Origin: Pseudomonadota bacterium
GTDB taxonomy: Bacteria; Desulfobacterota; Desulfovibrionia; Desulfovibrionales; Desulfovibrionaceae
Length of the DNA: 64,000 nt
Reading direction: 5' to 3'
Assembly: GCA_018816865.1 (NCBI GenBank)
Contig: JAHIUW010000031.1
Coordinates: forward strand, 35,819-99,818
Below are positions 17,771 to 27,203 of this stretch, in pieces. The translations under genes were made by a program, and so were the position numbers. How positions within the stretch are numbered: position 1 is the first letter of the stretch; each line of letters opens with the position of its first letter. The notes under the pieces are model-generated. The model was not told where the DNA came from. It saw only the letters and a list, made by a program, of their open reading frames with translations, and ran no database searches.

Positions 17771-18799
17771 CTAGCCCTTTAGTCGAAGGAATTTCCACTT
17801 AACGATTTGCCAAGTCAGGGTGGGGGAGAATGCCAAACGCATCCAACTCGCCAAGCGACGCCAGAGGCTCTGAAGGATCACGGCAAGGTGTTTGGTGTTA
17901 AGCAGAGTGACGGCTGAAGCTCCCCGACTGATTGGTTCGTAGCCGTGGCGTTCAAGGGTTCGCCGGCATAAGTAGTCAAAGACGTAGAGCTCAGAAGTAG
18001 GAACTTCCTGCCTCCAGGCATCAATCCTTGTGGCATCCACCTCTTTTGTGATTTTTTGGTGTATTGCACTTTCCTTTGCTGGAATTCGTTTTGAATACTC
18101 GGTTGAACTGGCGTTGTTATCGGCAGGCAACCCCAGGCTTCTGTACACCGTTGCTACGGTTCGGTCTGGATACTTAAGTAAGTCTTCGAAGCAGACCGTT
18201 AAAATTTTCTCGGGATGTAGCTTCGTGAATCCATGTACGTGGTTGACAAAGCTCCGCCAATGTCGAGCCGCTGTCAATGTGTCGCGAGCCATAATTTTGC
18301 CTGGAGCATAAGGTCGCTCGGTGAACCGTTTCGAGTTGAATACAGCTCGTCCATCACGCAGTATGTGAATGAATCCGGCTTCTGGAAGGTGCTGTGTGAT
18401 TTGATTGATCCAGTATCCGTTGGCGCCATCCTTGATAATCACGTTTTTGGCCTCCGGTTTGATGTGGTCCGCATAGGCCTCAGATAGAGCTTGTGCGACG
18501 CTAGAGATGGAGTAGGGGCCACTGCTCGGTAGGCGAGCCGCAATTAGTCTATCCGGAAGGTCCAGTTGAGCTATGCGTTCTCCACAGCGAAGTATTGTTA
18601 GAATTTTTTCGGATGTTGTTGCGCCTTTCAACTGTTTTTGTTGCTCCAGGAGCAGCCGCATGAAATTGCTCTCGGTGGTCACCACGATATCCTTGTGGGC
18701 GTCGAGTTGTGAGGAGAGCAGTGTCGAGCCAGAGCGCGAGTCGTAAATCAGAAAAAATAGGCGGCGTGGATCGCCACGTAGGTTTTTAGAATTGGTCAT
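17771..18799 (-). CDS. PAPS-dependent sulfotransferase family protein
   Basis: 342 aa from the ATG at 18799, which overlaps the stop of the upstream sulfotransferase gene (ATGA) and has GGAGAAAAG upstream. The 5'-phosphosulfate loop is YDSRSGSTLLSSQLDAH at about residue 19 and the 3'-phosphate site is FIHILRDGRAVFNSKRF. The family moves sulfate from PAPS to hydroxyls of carbohydrates; context with flippase, glycosyltransferase and polymerase points to glycan sulfation. Nodulation-type sulfotransferases are relatives. Target unknown. Confidence 0.82.
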   Translation of the reverse strand: MTNSKNLRGDPRRLFFLIYDSRSGSTLLSSQLDAHKDIVVTTESNFMRLLLEQQKQLKGATTSEKILTILRCGERIAQLDLPDRLIAARLPSSGPYSISSVAQALSEAYADHIKPEAKNVIIKDGANGYWINQITQHLPEAGFIHILRDGRAVFNSKRFTERPYAPGKIMARDTLTAARHWRSFVNHVHGFTKLHPEKILTVCFEDLLKYPDRTVATVYRSLGLPADNNASSTEYSKRIPAKESAIHQKITKEVDATRIDAWRQEVPTSELYVFDYLCRRTLERHGYEPISRGASAVTLLNTKHLAVILQSLWRRLASWMRLAFSPTLTWQIVKWKFLRLKG

Positions 18800-19689
18800 G
18801 CCACTTTTCTCCAATGGCTGAGGGAACAGTTGGCGAGTTGTTCCACGAAGCTGATGTCGTCCTGGAAGATTGGAATTAGCCGATCCTTCTGCGCGGGAGC
18901 CAGCGGAGGGTAGTCGAAGTCTTTTATATTGGTTTGACGGAGCAAGTGAACGGCAGCCCGCAAAGGTGGTTTGATGCCGTCGTGCAGTGTAACCCTGAGG
19001 ACGTTACAGGCTGGCGATTTCAGCAGCCGCTGCAGGGTGGGCCACCGAGGCAGGGCTGCCGTGTTGTGTGACCGTCCCAACTCGCGTGTCCGGAGCCCCG
19101 GTTCCACTCCGATGAAGGTGCAGGCTTCGTCGAAGGTGGTTCCCGGCAGGGTGCGCAACCGTTCGGAAAACAGAATAAGAATTTGACTTCGGGGGAAGAT
19201 GGCCAGAAAGCGTTCCAAATGTTCACGGTAGTGGCTGTTGTATGCATAGCGGCGCATGCGAGGGTGACCCGCGTCGAGCATTGCGTCGAAGTCGGGTAGG
19301 CGCATCCCTGCCTTTCGTTCCTGCCAGTATTGCGAATACATTCGGGCAACGGGGTCGCGCAGTATGAAAACCAGTCTGACAGAGGGGATATGCCGTCTGA
19401 TTAATCCCGCGGCATCGGGGGCGTGCATGTAGAGCGTCGAGGCCTCGCCAAATGCCCTATGGGAATTTTCTGCTGTGAACAGACTCTCATACCACGCTAG
19501 TCCCCTGGAATAGGATCCGCTGGCCGTGGGTGCGCCCGGCCCTCCCCCTTCATTCATTCCTTTAATTTCGGAAAAAAATGCGGGTTCCTTGATGCGGGCC
19601 ATGCAGACCTGGGGGTGGGTGTTGAGCTGGCTCCAAAGAGTTGTTGTTCCTGACTTGCCGGCTCCGGCGATGATGAATGTGGGCAGCAT
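18796..19689 (-). CDS. Sulfotransferase domain protein
   Basis: 297 aa, heparan N-sulfotransferase-like. It starts with IIAGAGKSGTTTLWSQL (5'-phosphosulfate-binding loop) and has VRLVFILRDPVARMYSQYW, where the Arg and Ser bind the 3'-phosphate of PAPS. KEPAFFSE follows the first loop as in bacterial and animal carbohydrate sulfotransferases. It lies 6 bp after the flippase gene and overlaps the next sulfotransferase by 4 bp, so the pair is co-expressed. Two non-identical sulfotransferases suggest two sulfation sites or one for glycan and one for another acceptor. Confidence 0.85.
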   Translation of the reverse strand: MLPTFIIAGAGKSGTTTLWSQLNTHPQVCMARIKEPAFFSEIKGMNEGGGPGAPTASGSYSRGLAWYESLFTAENSHRAFGEASTLYMHAPDAAGLIRRHIPSVRLVFILRDPVARMYSQYWQERKAGMRLPDFDAMLDAGHPRMRRYAYNSHYREHLERFLAIFPRSQILILFSERLRTLPGTTFDEACTFIGVEPGLRTRELGRSHNTAALPRWPTLQRLLKSPACNVLRVTLHDGIKPPLRAAVHLLRQTNIKDFDYPPLAPAQKDRLIPIFQDDISFVEQLANCSLSHWRKVA

Positions 19690-19695
19690 CAGGGG

Positions 19696-21003
19696 TCACC
19701 TCGAGGTAAAGGGCATGAAATAGGTTCTGATGCCCGTGTGACGTTGGGCTAGATGGCTGAGCAGGATAAATTGCAGGACCATCGTTCCGGAGGCGGCGCA
19801 TGCGATCCACAAAAGTTGGCCGCTCTGTGCCGCGAGAATGAGGGCCGCTATGGCGAACAGGCAGAACAGGATATTGACCCGCATGGTCAGCATGTGTTGC
19901 CCGGTCATCTGCAAGACGACCCCGGCTGCTGAGAGGTAGTTGCGCACGGCAAGCCCTGTCACGAGGATAAACAGGATGGGACCCTGGCCCGCAAAGGCCG
20001 GGCCGAAGACCTTGGAGAGCAGGGTATTTCCATAGATCACGAAGAAGGCCACGAGGATCAGCCCCACGGCAGTGGAAAGCAGAGACGCCTTGCGGCAGAG
20101 CGCGCCCAGTTCTTTGATCTGATTCTTGGCATAGAGCCCTGCGACCATGGGTTGCAGCATCTTGGTGACCGGAGTCAGGGCCGAGACAAGGGTGGTCACG
20201 CGTTTAACGGGCCCGAACAACCCTGCCATTTCCGGTCCCATGAGCCAGCCAATGACAAGCATGTCCGAGGCTCCCCGCAAGACAGCCGTGGCCGAGGCCA
20301 CACCCAGTGGGATGGAGACCCCGATCATGTGCGAAAGGCTTGGCCCGTGTTCCGGTTCATTTTTGCGGTATGGAGCCAGTGCAGACCCGCACCAAAATCT
20401 TGCAAGGACGAGCCCTGCGATGGAACAGAGCAGCCATGCGGTCAGCACGCCTTCGAGGAGCAGTCGCTCTGGCTTCATGAGATAGAGGATGCCAAGGACG
20501 AGGAACAGGAAACACTGCCGGACCACGCCGTCGCTCATCGAGGATTTGCCCATTTTGTCCATGGCCCGGAGCATGGAGGACTGAATTCGTTCAACGGTCA
20601 TGACGGCGATCATTCCGAGCAGGAAATATCGGATAATCGGCGGAGCGCCTTTGAACCAGAGTGTTTCCAATAGCTGCCAGCCAACCCAGATGATGCCCAA
20701 CACCCCTGCCGTGGCGGCAAAGACGATGCCGTTTAGTCTTGAAACAACCACGGTGACACTGCCAGGAGTGTTGGCCACGGCTTCACTGATGAATTTCTGG
20801 TTTCCCTGTTCGACTCCCATGCCGGAGAAAATGGACGCGATGGTCGCCACTTGGAGCAACAGAAAATAGAAACCCATTTCGGCAATGCTTAGTGACCTTG
20901 CGAGGATCGCCACAATACCGAACGTCGAGGTCGCGCGGGCAAGGAAAGCGGCTGAAAGCCAGGCTGTTCCGCTTGTGAGCTGGCGTAGTAGAGATCGCTC
21001 CAT
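19696..21003 (-). CDS. Oligosaccharide flippase (Wzx/MOP superfamily)
   Basis: 435 aa from the ATG at 21003, where the family's usual N-terminus begins (LLRQLTSGTAWLSAAFLARA). A further in-frame ATG at 21102 would add 33 residues without recognisable features; neither start has a clear ribosome binding site. About twelve membrane segments. Members export lipid-linked oligosaccharide units to the periplasm. First gene of the minus-strand block flippase, two sulfotransferases, GT4, polymerase, which is a compact Wzx/Wzy-type set. Confidence 0.87.
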   Translation of the reverse strand: MERSLLRQLTSGTAWLSAAFLARATSTFGIVAILARSLSIAEMGFYFLLLQVATIASIFSGMGVEQGNQKFISEAVANTPGSVTVVVSRLNGIVFAATAGVLGIIWVGWQLLETLWFKGAPPIIRYFLLGMIAVMTVERIQSSMLRAMDKMGKSSMSDGVVRQCFLFLVLGILYLMKPERLLLEGVLTAWLLCSIAGLVLARFWCGSALAPYRKNEPEHGPSLSHMIGVSIPLGVASATAVLRGASDMLVIGWLMGPEMAGLFGPVKRVTTLVSALTPVTKMLQPMVAGLYAKNQIKELGALCRKASLLSTAVGLILVAFFVIYGNTLLSKVFGPAFAGQGPILFILVTGLAVRNYLSAAGVVLQMTGQHMLTMRVNILFCLFAIAALILAAQSGQLLWIACAASGTMVLQFILLSHLAQRHTGIRTYFMPFTSR

Positions 21004-21493
21004 CGTTTGTTTCGTTCGGGTGACTGCCTTTGGTGTTGTCTTGAATAGGGTTGCATGGCTAGCGTAGACGTCGAGAAGGAAGGGTTTCAGACGCCCGCGC
21101 ATTTAATACATTTTTCAAGTTCGGTCGGCAACCACTGTCTCAAACGTTCGGCTCAGCGGCTCTGGCTCGGAGTTTTGTGTTTTTGGAAGACGGACTCGGA
21201 TTGCTTGGATTTAATTGGGGGTGCCCCGGTCAGGAGGAAGGAATGTCCACGGAGCCTATTTTTGTGTAACCATTCTTGTATCATGGATGCAGGTCGACTG
21301 TTTCGATGTGGATATTCCTTGATGCAGCGCTGGATGTGTCAATTCAACGTGTTGCGCTTATCATCTTGGCTCACGCGCGTTGTCCTGGTTGACTGATTCA
21401 CTCCTAATAAACTATTCAAGTTTAGGAAGCTTAAGAATTTCCGGATATTGATCTTGAAATCGCAACAGGCCGGTCTTGCAGGTTGGAGCGCTG
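21004..21493. other. Intergenic region, 490 bp, no gene seen
   Basis: This lies between divergent starts of the flippase block and the GGDEF-EAL gene, so it should hold both promoters. Short open frames occur (for example around 21055-21396) but show neither conserved motifs nor ribosome sites. The AT-rich stretch about 21240-21430 is the most promoter-like part; no confident -35/-10 pair, terminator or repeat is visible. Confidence 0.5.
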
Positions 21494-23896
21494 ATGTCCT
21501 TGGGGCCCAAGTTCAAATCCTTCTTTCACTCGGGTCGGTCCATCTCCAAGGACATGACCCTCTCCCTGGTGCTCTTTGCCCTGGTGGTGACCACCCTGGT
21601 TTCGGTGTTCGCCTACCAGACGCGCTCCAGGGAGATGCTCGGCGAGTTGCACGCCAAGGCGGACGAGTCCATTTCCGACGCCGCCTCCGTATTGACCGTC
21701 CCCATGTGGAATCTGGATGACCAGAGCGTGCGCATGGTGGGTTCCGCCTTCGCCAAGAACGAACTGGTCCAGGAGCTTTCCATCTCCGACGCCAAGGGCC
21801 GCGTCCTGTTTTCCCTGACCAAGAAGCGGACCGCTGCCGGGATGATCATGCTCCGGCAGGATGTCGTCTACAACGACCAGGCCATCGGCGCCGTCCAGGT
21901 CGCCTATTCCCTGGAATCCTATGAGCGCAACAAGCATGACCTGTTGGTCATGTCCATCATCAGCGGGCTCGGAGCCATCCTGGTCATCGCCCTGGCCACG
22001 GGAGTGCTGCTGCGCATCTATCTGCGCAAGCCCCTGGAGGCCTTGCAGCTGGGTGCCAGGCGGGTCGCCAGGGGCGACTACACCTGCCGTTTCGAGGGTG
22101 TGAATCAGAAGGAACTGCTGGAGATCGTAGGGCACTTTGGCGAGATGAGCTGTGAGGTCGAGTCCCGCGAGCGCGAGTTGCAGCGCGTGAACATCGACCT
22201 GCGCCGCGCCGAGCGCAAATACCACGCCATCTTCGAGAACGCCATCGAAGGCATCTTCCAGACCACCCAGGATGGCATTTTCATCAGCGCCAACCCCTCC
22301 ATGGCCGCCATGTTGGGCTACGACTCCCCCGAGGATCTGCGCCTGTCTGTCACGGACATGGAACAGCAGCTCTATTTCGACCCCAAGGATCGCGAACGCT
22401 ATCTGGCAAAGCTCTTCGAAGACGGGCGTGTTCAGGATTATGAAATCCGCCTGAAGCGCAAGGACGGGTCCATGCTCTGGGTGTTGCTGCATGCCCAGGT
22501 CATCCGCAATTCCGACGGCAGTGTGCGCATGCTGGAAGGCTCGCTCGTGGATATCACGGACCGGCGGCGCATGGAGGACGAACTGCGCCACCGCGCCCTG
22601 CATGACCCCCTGACCGGGCTGGCCAACCGCGCCTTGTGCCAGGATCGCATCAAGGGCGCCGTGGAGCGCGGGCGCCGTCGCGATGGGTATATGTTTTCTG
22701 TCCTGTTCGTGGACCTGGACCGCTTCAAGGTCATCAACGACAGCCTGGGCCATCGCTTTGGAGACACGCTGTTGGTGGAGGTCGGGCGCCGGCTGTCGAC
22801 CTGCGTGCGCGAGCTGGACACGGTTTCCCGCTACGGCGGCGACGAGTTCATCATCTTGCTGGAGGAATTGACCAGCCAGCGCATGGCCATCCAGGCGGTG
22901 AAGCGCATCCGCGAACAACTGCGCACGCCCTTCACCCTGGGCGACCACGAGGTGCGCGTCACGGCCAGCATCGGCATCGTCGTCGGTGGGGGCGGGGGGC
23001 GCGCCACCCCTGAAAAACTCATCCAGCATGCCAACATCGCCATGCATGGGGCCAAGGCCGCGGGGAAGAACCGCTTCAAGGTGTTCACCCCGAGGATGAT
23101 GGATTTGGCCGAACTGGTGTTGACCCTGGAAAACGAGATGCAGCCGGCCATCGCCCGGGGCGAGTTTTTTGTCGAGTATCACCCCATCATCCACTACAAC
23201 GGCTCGGCCAGTCTCTTCGGGTTCGAGGCCCTGGTGCGCTGGAATCATCCCACCCGGGGGCTGCTGATGCCGGCCGAGTTCATCCCCGTGGCCGAGGAAT
23301 CCGGGCGTATCCAGGACCTGGGGATGTGGGTTTTGGGCGAGGCCTGCAGGACCATCGCAGGCTGGCGCAGGGATATTCCCGGCACGGAACATCTGCTGGT
23401 CTCGGTCAACGTTTCGGGCCGGCAGTTTTCACAGGTGGATCTGGTGGAGCGAGTGGATCAGGTGCTGCGCGAGAGCGGTTTGCCGCATAACCGGCTCAAG
23501 CTGGAGATCACGGAAACGGCCATCATGCAGAATGCGGAGATGGCCATCGACAAGCTGGCCGCCCTGCGCGAGCGGGGGGTGCGCATCAGCGTGGATGATT
23601 TTGGGACCGGGTACTCGTCCATGAGCTATCTGCAACGCCTACCTTTGGACAGCCTGAAGATCGACCTGTCCTTTGTGCGGGCCATGGAGGAGTCCCAGGG
23701 CAACGTGGAGATCGTGCGGACCATCATCAATCTGGCTCATACCTTGGGTCTGGAGGTCATCGCCGAGGGCGTGGAGCGGCTCTCGCACCAGGACGCCCTG
23801 TGTGGCATGTCCTGCGAACTGCTCCAGGGCTTCTACTATTCCCGCCCCCTGAGTCGTGAGCATGCTACGGCGTTCATCACGGATTTCGAAGGATAG
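21494..23896 (+). CDS. Membrane-bound diguanylate cyclase/phosphodiesterase with PAS domain
   Basis: 800 aa from the ATG at 21494, with GGAG 8 bp upstream; a TTG at 21476 is possible. Order: N-terminal membrane segment (about 20-40), periplasmic sensor region (MWNLDDQSVRMV), second membrane segment (about 155-180), HAMP-like part, PAS (about 240-360), GGDEF with RYGGDEFIILLEE, then EAL with FGFEALVRWNHP and EVIAEGVE. Both catalytic signatures are intact, so synthesis and hydrolysis of c-di-GMP are both possible. Likely monocistronic; the next gene is convergent with 12 bp between. Confidence 0.93.
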   Translation: MSLGPKFKSFFHSGRSISKDMTLSLVLFALVVTTLVSVFAYQTRSREMLGELHAKADESISDAASVLTVPMWNLDDQSVRMVGSAFAKNELVQELSISDAKGRVLFSLTKKRTAAGMIMLRQDVVYNDQAIGAVQVAYSLESYERNKHDLLVMSIISGLGAILVIALATGVLLRIYLRKPLEALQLGARRVARGDYTCRFEGVNQKELLEIVGHFGEMSCEVESRERELQRVNIDLRRAERKYHAIFENAIEGIFQTTQDGIFISANPSMAAMLGYDSPEDLRLSVTDMEQQLYFDPKDRERYLAKLFEDGRVQDYEIRLKRKDGSMLWVLLHAQVIRNSDGSVRMLEGSLVDITDRRRMEDELRHRALHDPLTGLANRALCQDRIKGAVERGRRRDGYMFSVLFVDLDRFKVINDSLGHRFGDTLLVEVGRRLSTCVRELDTVSRYGGDEFIILLEELTSQRMAIQAVKRIREQLRTPFTLGDHEVRVTASIGIVVGGGGGRATPEKLIQHANIAMHGAKAAGKNRFKVFTPRMMDLAELVLTLENEMQPAIARGEFFVEYHPIIHYNGSASLFGFEALVRWNHPTRGLLMPAEFIPVAEESGRIQDLGMWVLGEACRTIAGWRRDIPGTEHLLVSVNVSGRQFSQVDLVERVDQVLRESGLPHNRLKLEITETAIMQNAEMAIDKLAALRERGVRISVDDFGTGYSSMSYLQRLPLDSLKIDLSFVRAMEESQGNVEIVRTIINLAHTLGLEVIAEGVERLSHQDALCGMSCELLQGFYYSRPLSREHATAFITDFEG

Positions 23897-23908
23897 GCCG
23901 CGGGGCGG

Positions 23909-24700
23909 TCAGCGGGCGTAGTCGTCCAGCAGGTCCACGAAGGCGTTGGTCTGTTTGACCCTGTCCAGGGCCTTCTGGAAGCGCAGGATGAGCGTGTCGG
24001 CGGTGTCTTTGTGGAAGGCGAAGTAGATGGGCACGTCCTGAAGGACGAAGACCGTCTCGTAGTCTTCGGGTTTTTTGCCTTCGTGCAGCAGGAACAGGCG
24101 GGTGCTGTTTTCTTCGTACGAGAACAGGTCCAGGCGACCCATTTCCAGTTTCTTCAGGTTCTGGTCCATGGTGGCGACGGGTTCGATGGTGCAGATGTCG
24201 CGCCATGGCTCCAGGAGCTGATCACCCACGTCGTCGCGCAGGGTGCCGATGACCAGCCCCTTCAGGTCCGTCCCCGTGCTGATCTTGAGGCCTTTGGCCT
24301 TGGGCGCTGTGAGCACGAAGCGCACATGGGCGATGGGCCCGGCCCATTTGAACATCTGCTCCCGTTCCGGGGTGCGGGCCATGCTGAAGAGCACGGTCCT
24401 GGGCAGGGTCTGGGCCATGTGGTAGGCCCGCGCCCAAGGGTAGGCCTTCAGTTCGTACTCGGGCTCTCCCAGTTCTTTCCAGGTCAGGCGTAGCAGAGTC
24501 GGGGAGATGCCGTTGACGCGACCGTTCTCGCTGAAGTTGTAGGGGTAGTATTCCTCGGTCATCCAGTACAGGTCGCCAAAGGATGTCTCCTGTGCCATGG
24601 CGTTGGTCGCCAGCAGCAGTGGTGCAGACAGCGCAAAAACTGCCAGGAACAGCTTTATGGAACGGCGCAGGGCGTTTGGGAGACGGGAAAAATTCTTCAT
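23909..24700 (-). CDS. Periplasmic solute-binding protein, family 3-like
   Basis: 263 aa from the ATG at 24700, with a long signal peptide (basic NALRRSIKLFL, hydrophobic AVFALSAPLLLATNAMA, cleavage near residue 38). The body follows the SBP_bac_3 pattern: EYYPYNFSENGRVNGISPTLL, then WARAYHMAQTLPRTVLFSMARTPERE. No permease or ATPase is adjacent on its strand, so it is an orphan. In Desulfovibrio-like genomes such orphans often serve as uptake receptors shared with other systems or sensory partners; the neighbouring c-di-GMP gene ends 12 bp away on the other strand. Ligand unknown. Confidence 0.82.
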   Translation of the reverse strand: MKNFSRLPNALRRSIKLFLAVFALSAPLLLATNAMAQETSFGDLYWMTEEYYPYNFSENGRVNGISPTLLRLTWKELGEPEYELKAYPWARAYHMAQTLPRTVLFSMARTPEREQMFKWAGPIAHVRFVLTAPKAKGLKISTGTDLKGLVIGTLRDDVGDQLLEPWRDICTIEPVATMDQNLKKLEMGRLDLFSYEENSTRLFLLHEGKKPEDYETVFVLQDVPIYFAFHKDTADTLILRFQKALDRVKQTNAFVDLLDDYAR

Positions 24701-24905
24701 TGGAATGGGCCTAACATTTTTGCCCAACCAAGGGAATAGCCCCTTGCAAGGCGCTTCGCTAGAAATACGCTGGGCTTAGACCTTGCCCACGCCCTGACCC
24801 TCTGTTATTCGGAAGACTTCCGGCAGAGAACGTACTTTTCGGCGTCAAAGGCGGGGGGCCGGCCCCGAGGTGATGGACGCCCGATTCATAAAGGAGAGGA
24901 TGGAC

Positions 24906-25655
24906 ATGGCTAAGAAATTTGCGGCCCTGGTGGCCAGTGTGCTGGTTGGCCTGATGCTGGTCTCCGGCGCGATTGCCTCCGAAAAGGCGTATGTCAATGG
25001 TATCGACTTCGGCTTCCCGCCGTTCGGCTTCGTGGACAAGGACGGCAAGCCCTCCGGGTTCGACGTCGAGGCCGTGAACTGGATCGCCAAGGAGATGGGC
25101 TTTACGGTCACGCACCAGCCCACCGACTGGGACGGCATCATTCCCGCCCTGAACGCCAGCAAGATCGACTTCATTGCCTCGGGCATGAGCGCCACGGCCG
25201 AACGCGCCGAGATCGTCAATTTCACCCTGCCCTACTACTCCGTGACCCAGGTCCTGGTGTCCCGCGGTGACGAGAAGATGGACCTTCCCGGCTTCCTGAA
25301 GTCCGGGCGCAAGATCGGCGTGCAGCGCGGCACCAACACCTTCAAGCTGCTGACCGAGTTGAAGGCCGCTGGCGCAAAGATCGAGATCGTGCAGTACGAC
25401 TCCACCGATCTGGCCATGCAGGACTTGCCCATCGGACGCATCGACGCTTCGGGCATGGACAGCTCCATCGCCCATGAGGTCATGAAGGGCAATGCCTTCA
25501 AGCTGGTCGGCACCTTTGATGCCGCTCCCGAGAATTACGCCTACGCCGTGCGCAAGGCCGACAAGGAGCTGCTGGAGACCCTGAACGCGGGCCTGAAGAA
25601 GCTGATGGCCGATCCGTATTGGGAAGAACTCAAGGCCAAGTGGGAAATCTACTAG
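24906..25655 (+). CDS. Polar amino acid ABC transporter, substrate-binding protein
   Basis: 249 aa. Start chosen at 24906 because AAGGAG (24891-24896) lies 9 bp upstream; the ATG at 24900 is too close. Signal peptide FAALVASVLVGLMLVSGAIA is followed by the mature SBP_bac_3 fold: YVNGIDFGFPPFGF, GFDVEAVNWIAKEMGF, and GIIPALNASKIDFIASGMS (the family's binding-site segment). A strong hairpin just downstream separates it from the permease and ATPase genes, a common way to make more binding protein than membrane parts. Probably binds a polar or basic amino acid; specificity not readable. Confidence 0.93.
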   Translation: MAKKFAALVASVLVGLMLVSGAIASEKAYVNGIDFGFPPFGFVDKDGKPSGFDVEAVNWIAKEMGFTVTHQPTDWDGIIPALNASKIDFIASGMSATAERAEIVNFTLPYYSVTQVLVSRGDEKMDLPGFLKSGRKIGVQRGTNTFKLLTELKAAGAKIEIVQYDSTDLAMQDLPIGRIDASGMDSSIAHEVMKGNAFKLVGTFDAAPENYAYAVRKADKELLETLNAGLKKLMADPYWEELKAKWEIY

Positions 25656-25681
25656 CCCGGGGACTTTGATTAGGCTTTGAC

Positions 25682-25727
25682 CGTCCGGTCGGGTTCGGGT
25701 ACCCCGAAACCGACCGGACGATTTTTA
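25682..25727 (+). terminator. Hairpin with T-rich tail between binding-protein and permease genes
   Basis: CGTCCGGTCGG (25682-25692) pairs perfectly with CCGACCGGACG (25710-25720), and the inner arms GTTCGGG/CCCGAAA extend the stem with one mismatch. ATTTTTATTT follows. As a partial terminator or RNA stabiliser it would raise binding-protein mRNA over the distal genes. Confidence 0.85.
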
Positions 25728-25756
25728 TTTGGAACCACCTGCACCAAGGCTGACCC

Positions 25757-26440
25757 ATGCATTTTGATAAAGCTCTGAGCGCCACCATCGAGGCTCTGCC
25801 CTACATGTTGGGGGGCGTGGGCTGGACCGCCGTGATTCTGCTCGGCGCTCTGCTCGTGGGCTTTGCCCTGGGAGTGCCCCTGGCCTGCGCCCAGGTCTAT
25901 GGCCGCCCGCTGTTGCGCCGCGTCGTGGGCCTGTACGTCTGGCTGTTTCGGGGGGTGCCCATCCTGGTGCAGCTGTTCCTGTTCTATTTCGGCCTGCTGC
26001 CTCTTGTGGGTATCGACAGCGCCCTGGCCGCGGGCGTCATTGTCCTGGGCTTGACCAGCGCCTCGTACCAGTCGCAGATCGTGCGCGGTTCCATCCGGTC
26101 CCTGGCCGAAGGGCAGCTGAAGGCCGCCCGGGCCCTGGGCATGAGCGATTTCACGGCCATCAGGACCATCATCCTGCCCCAGGCCCTGCGGCTCTCCATC
26201 CCTGGCTGGTCCAACGAATTTTCCATCCTGCTCAAGGACTCGGCCTTGCTGATGGTCATCAGCGTACCCGAGATCATGGCCCGCACCCGCTCGGTGGCGG
26301 GCCGGACCCACGAGCCGGTGGCCATGGCCCTGTTTGCGGCCATCCTGTATTTCATCCTGACCTACATAGGGATCCAGCTGTTGCGTTGGATCGAACGCAA
26401 GGTCCGTATCAAGGGCTATTCCCAAGAGGGGGCCATGTAA
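25757..26440 (+). CDS. Polar amino acid ABC transporter, permease (first)
   Basis: 227 aa, HisM/GlnP type, about five membrane segments. The EAA loop that contacts the ATPase is EGQLKAARALGMSDFTAIRTI with the following PQALR; RGVPILVQLFLFYFGLLP is the usual membrane signature. It is separated from the ATPase gene by one base. A second permease with the same features follows the ATPase, so the membrane part is a heterodimer. Confidence 0.93.
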   Translation: MHFDKALSATIEALPYMLGGVGWTAVILLGALLVGFALGVPLACAQVYGRPLLRRVVGLYVWLFRGVPILVQLFLFYFGLLPLVGIDSALAAGVIVLGLTSASYQSQIVRGSIRSLAEGQLKAARALGMSDFTAIRTIILPQALRLSIPGWSNEFSILLKDSALLMVISVPEIMARTRSVAGRTHEPVAMALFAAILYFILTYIGIQLLRWIERKVRIKGYSQEGAM

Positions 26441-26441
26441 T

Positions 26442-27203
26442 ATGTCCGCAAATGACGTCATCCTGCGCATCGACAGGCTCAACAAGAGCTTCGGCACCAA
26501 CCACGTGCTCAAGGACGCCACCCTGGAACTCAGGCGCGGCGAACTGAAGGTGCTGATCGGGCCTTCGGGCGGGGGCAAGAGCACCTTGCTGCAGTGCATG
26601 AATTTCCTGCTGCCCCCGGACTCGGGGCGCATCTGGCTGGACGGCAACGAGATCAAGTTCAAGAACAAGCGCGAGTTGTATGCCTACCGCCAGGCCGTAG
26701 GCATGATCTTTCAGGACTTCAACCTGTTCGATCACCTTTCGGCCATGGAGAACGTGCGCATCGCCCTGACCAAGGTCAAGGGCATCCCCAAGAAGGCCGC
26801 CACCGAGCGGGCCATGGCCGAGCTGGAACGCGTGGGCATGGCGGGCAAGGCCGCCCTGTATCCGGCCCAGCTTTCGGGCGGCCAGAAACAGCGCGTCTCC
26901 GTGGCCCGGGCCCTGGCCATGGACCCTAAGGTCCTGCTCCTGGACGAGCCCACCAGCGCCCTGGACCCCGAACTCATCGGCGAGGTCCTGACGGTGATCA
27001 AGGACCTGGCCAAGTCCGGGATGACCATGGTCATGGCCACGCACCAGATCACCTTTTCCGCGCAGTTGGCCAGCGAGTTCATCTTCATGGAGCAGGGTTG
27101 CATCATCGAGCACGATACCCCCGCCGTGCTCCTGGCCGAGTCCGCCAACTCCCGGACCAAGGATTTCTGCGCCAAGATTAACGAACTCGGGGAGTCGGCG
27201 TAG
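26442..27203 (+). CDS. Polar amino acid ABC transporter, ATP-binding protein
   Basis: 253 aa, GlnQ/HisP type. Walker A GPSGGGKST, Q-loop MIFQDFNLFDHLSA, signature LSGGQKQRVSVARALA, Walker B VLLLDEPTSALDPE and the switch His in MATHQITF are all intact. It powers import with the two permeases and the binding protein at 24906. The gene starts 1 bp after the first permease and its stop abuts the ATG of the second, so the three are one transcription unit. Confidence 0.95.
   Translation: MSANDVILRIDRLNKSFGTNHVLKDATLELRRGELKVLIGPSGGGKSTLLQCMNFLLPPDSGRIWLDGNEIKFKNKRELYAYRQAVGMIFQDFNLFDHLSAMENVRIALTKVKGIPKKAATERAMAELERVGMAGKAALYPAQLSGGQKQRVSVARALAMDPKVLLLDEPTSALDPELIGEVLTVIKDLAKSGMTMVMATHQITFSAQLASEFIFMEQGCIIEHDTPAVLLAESANSRTKDFCAKINELGESA

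Noticed and set aside
21431..23392. Long minus-strand open frame (653 codons) opposite the GGDEF-EAL gene
   Set aside because: It mirrors codon structure of the plus-strand gene, has Gln/Gly/His-rich nonsense composition, and no motif. The plus strand has intact GGDEF and EAL signatures.
24219..24437. Short frames around the orphan binding protein
   Set aside because: Shadow frames without ribosome sites or motifs.
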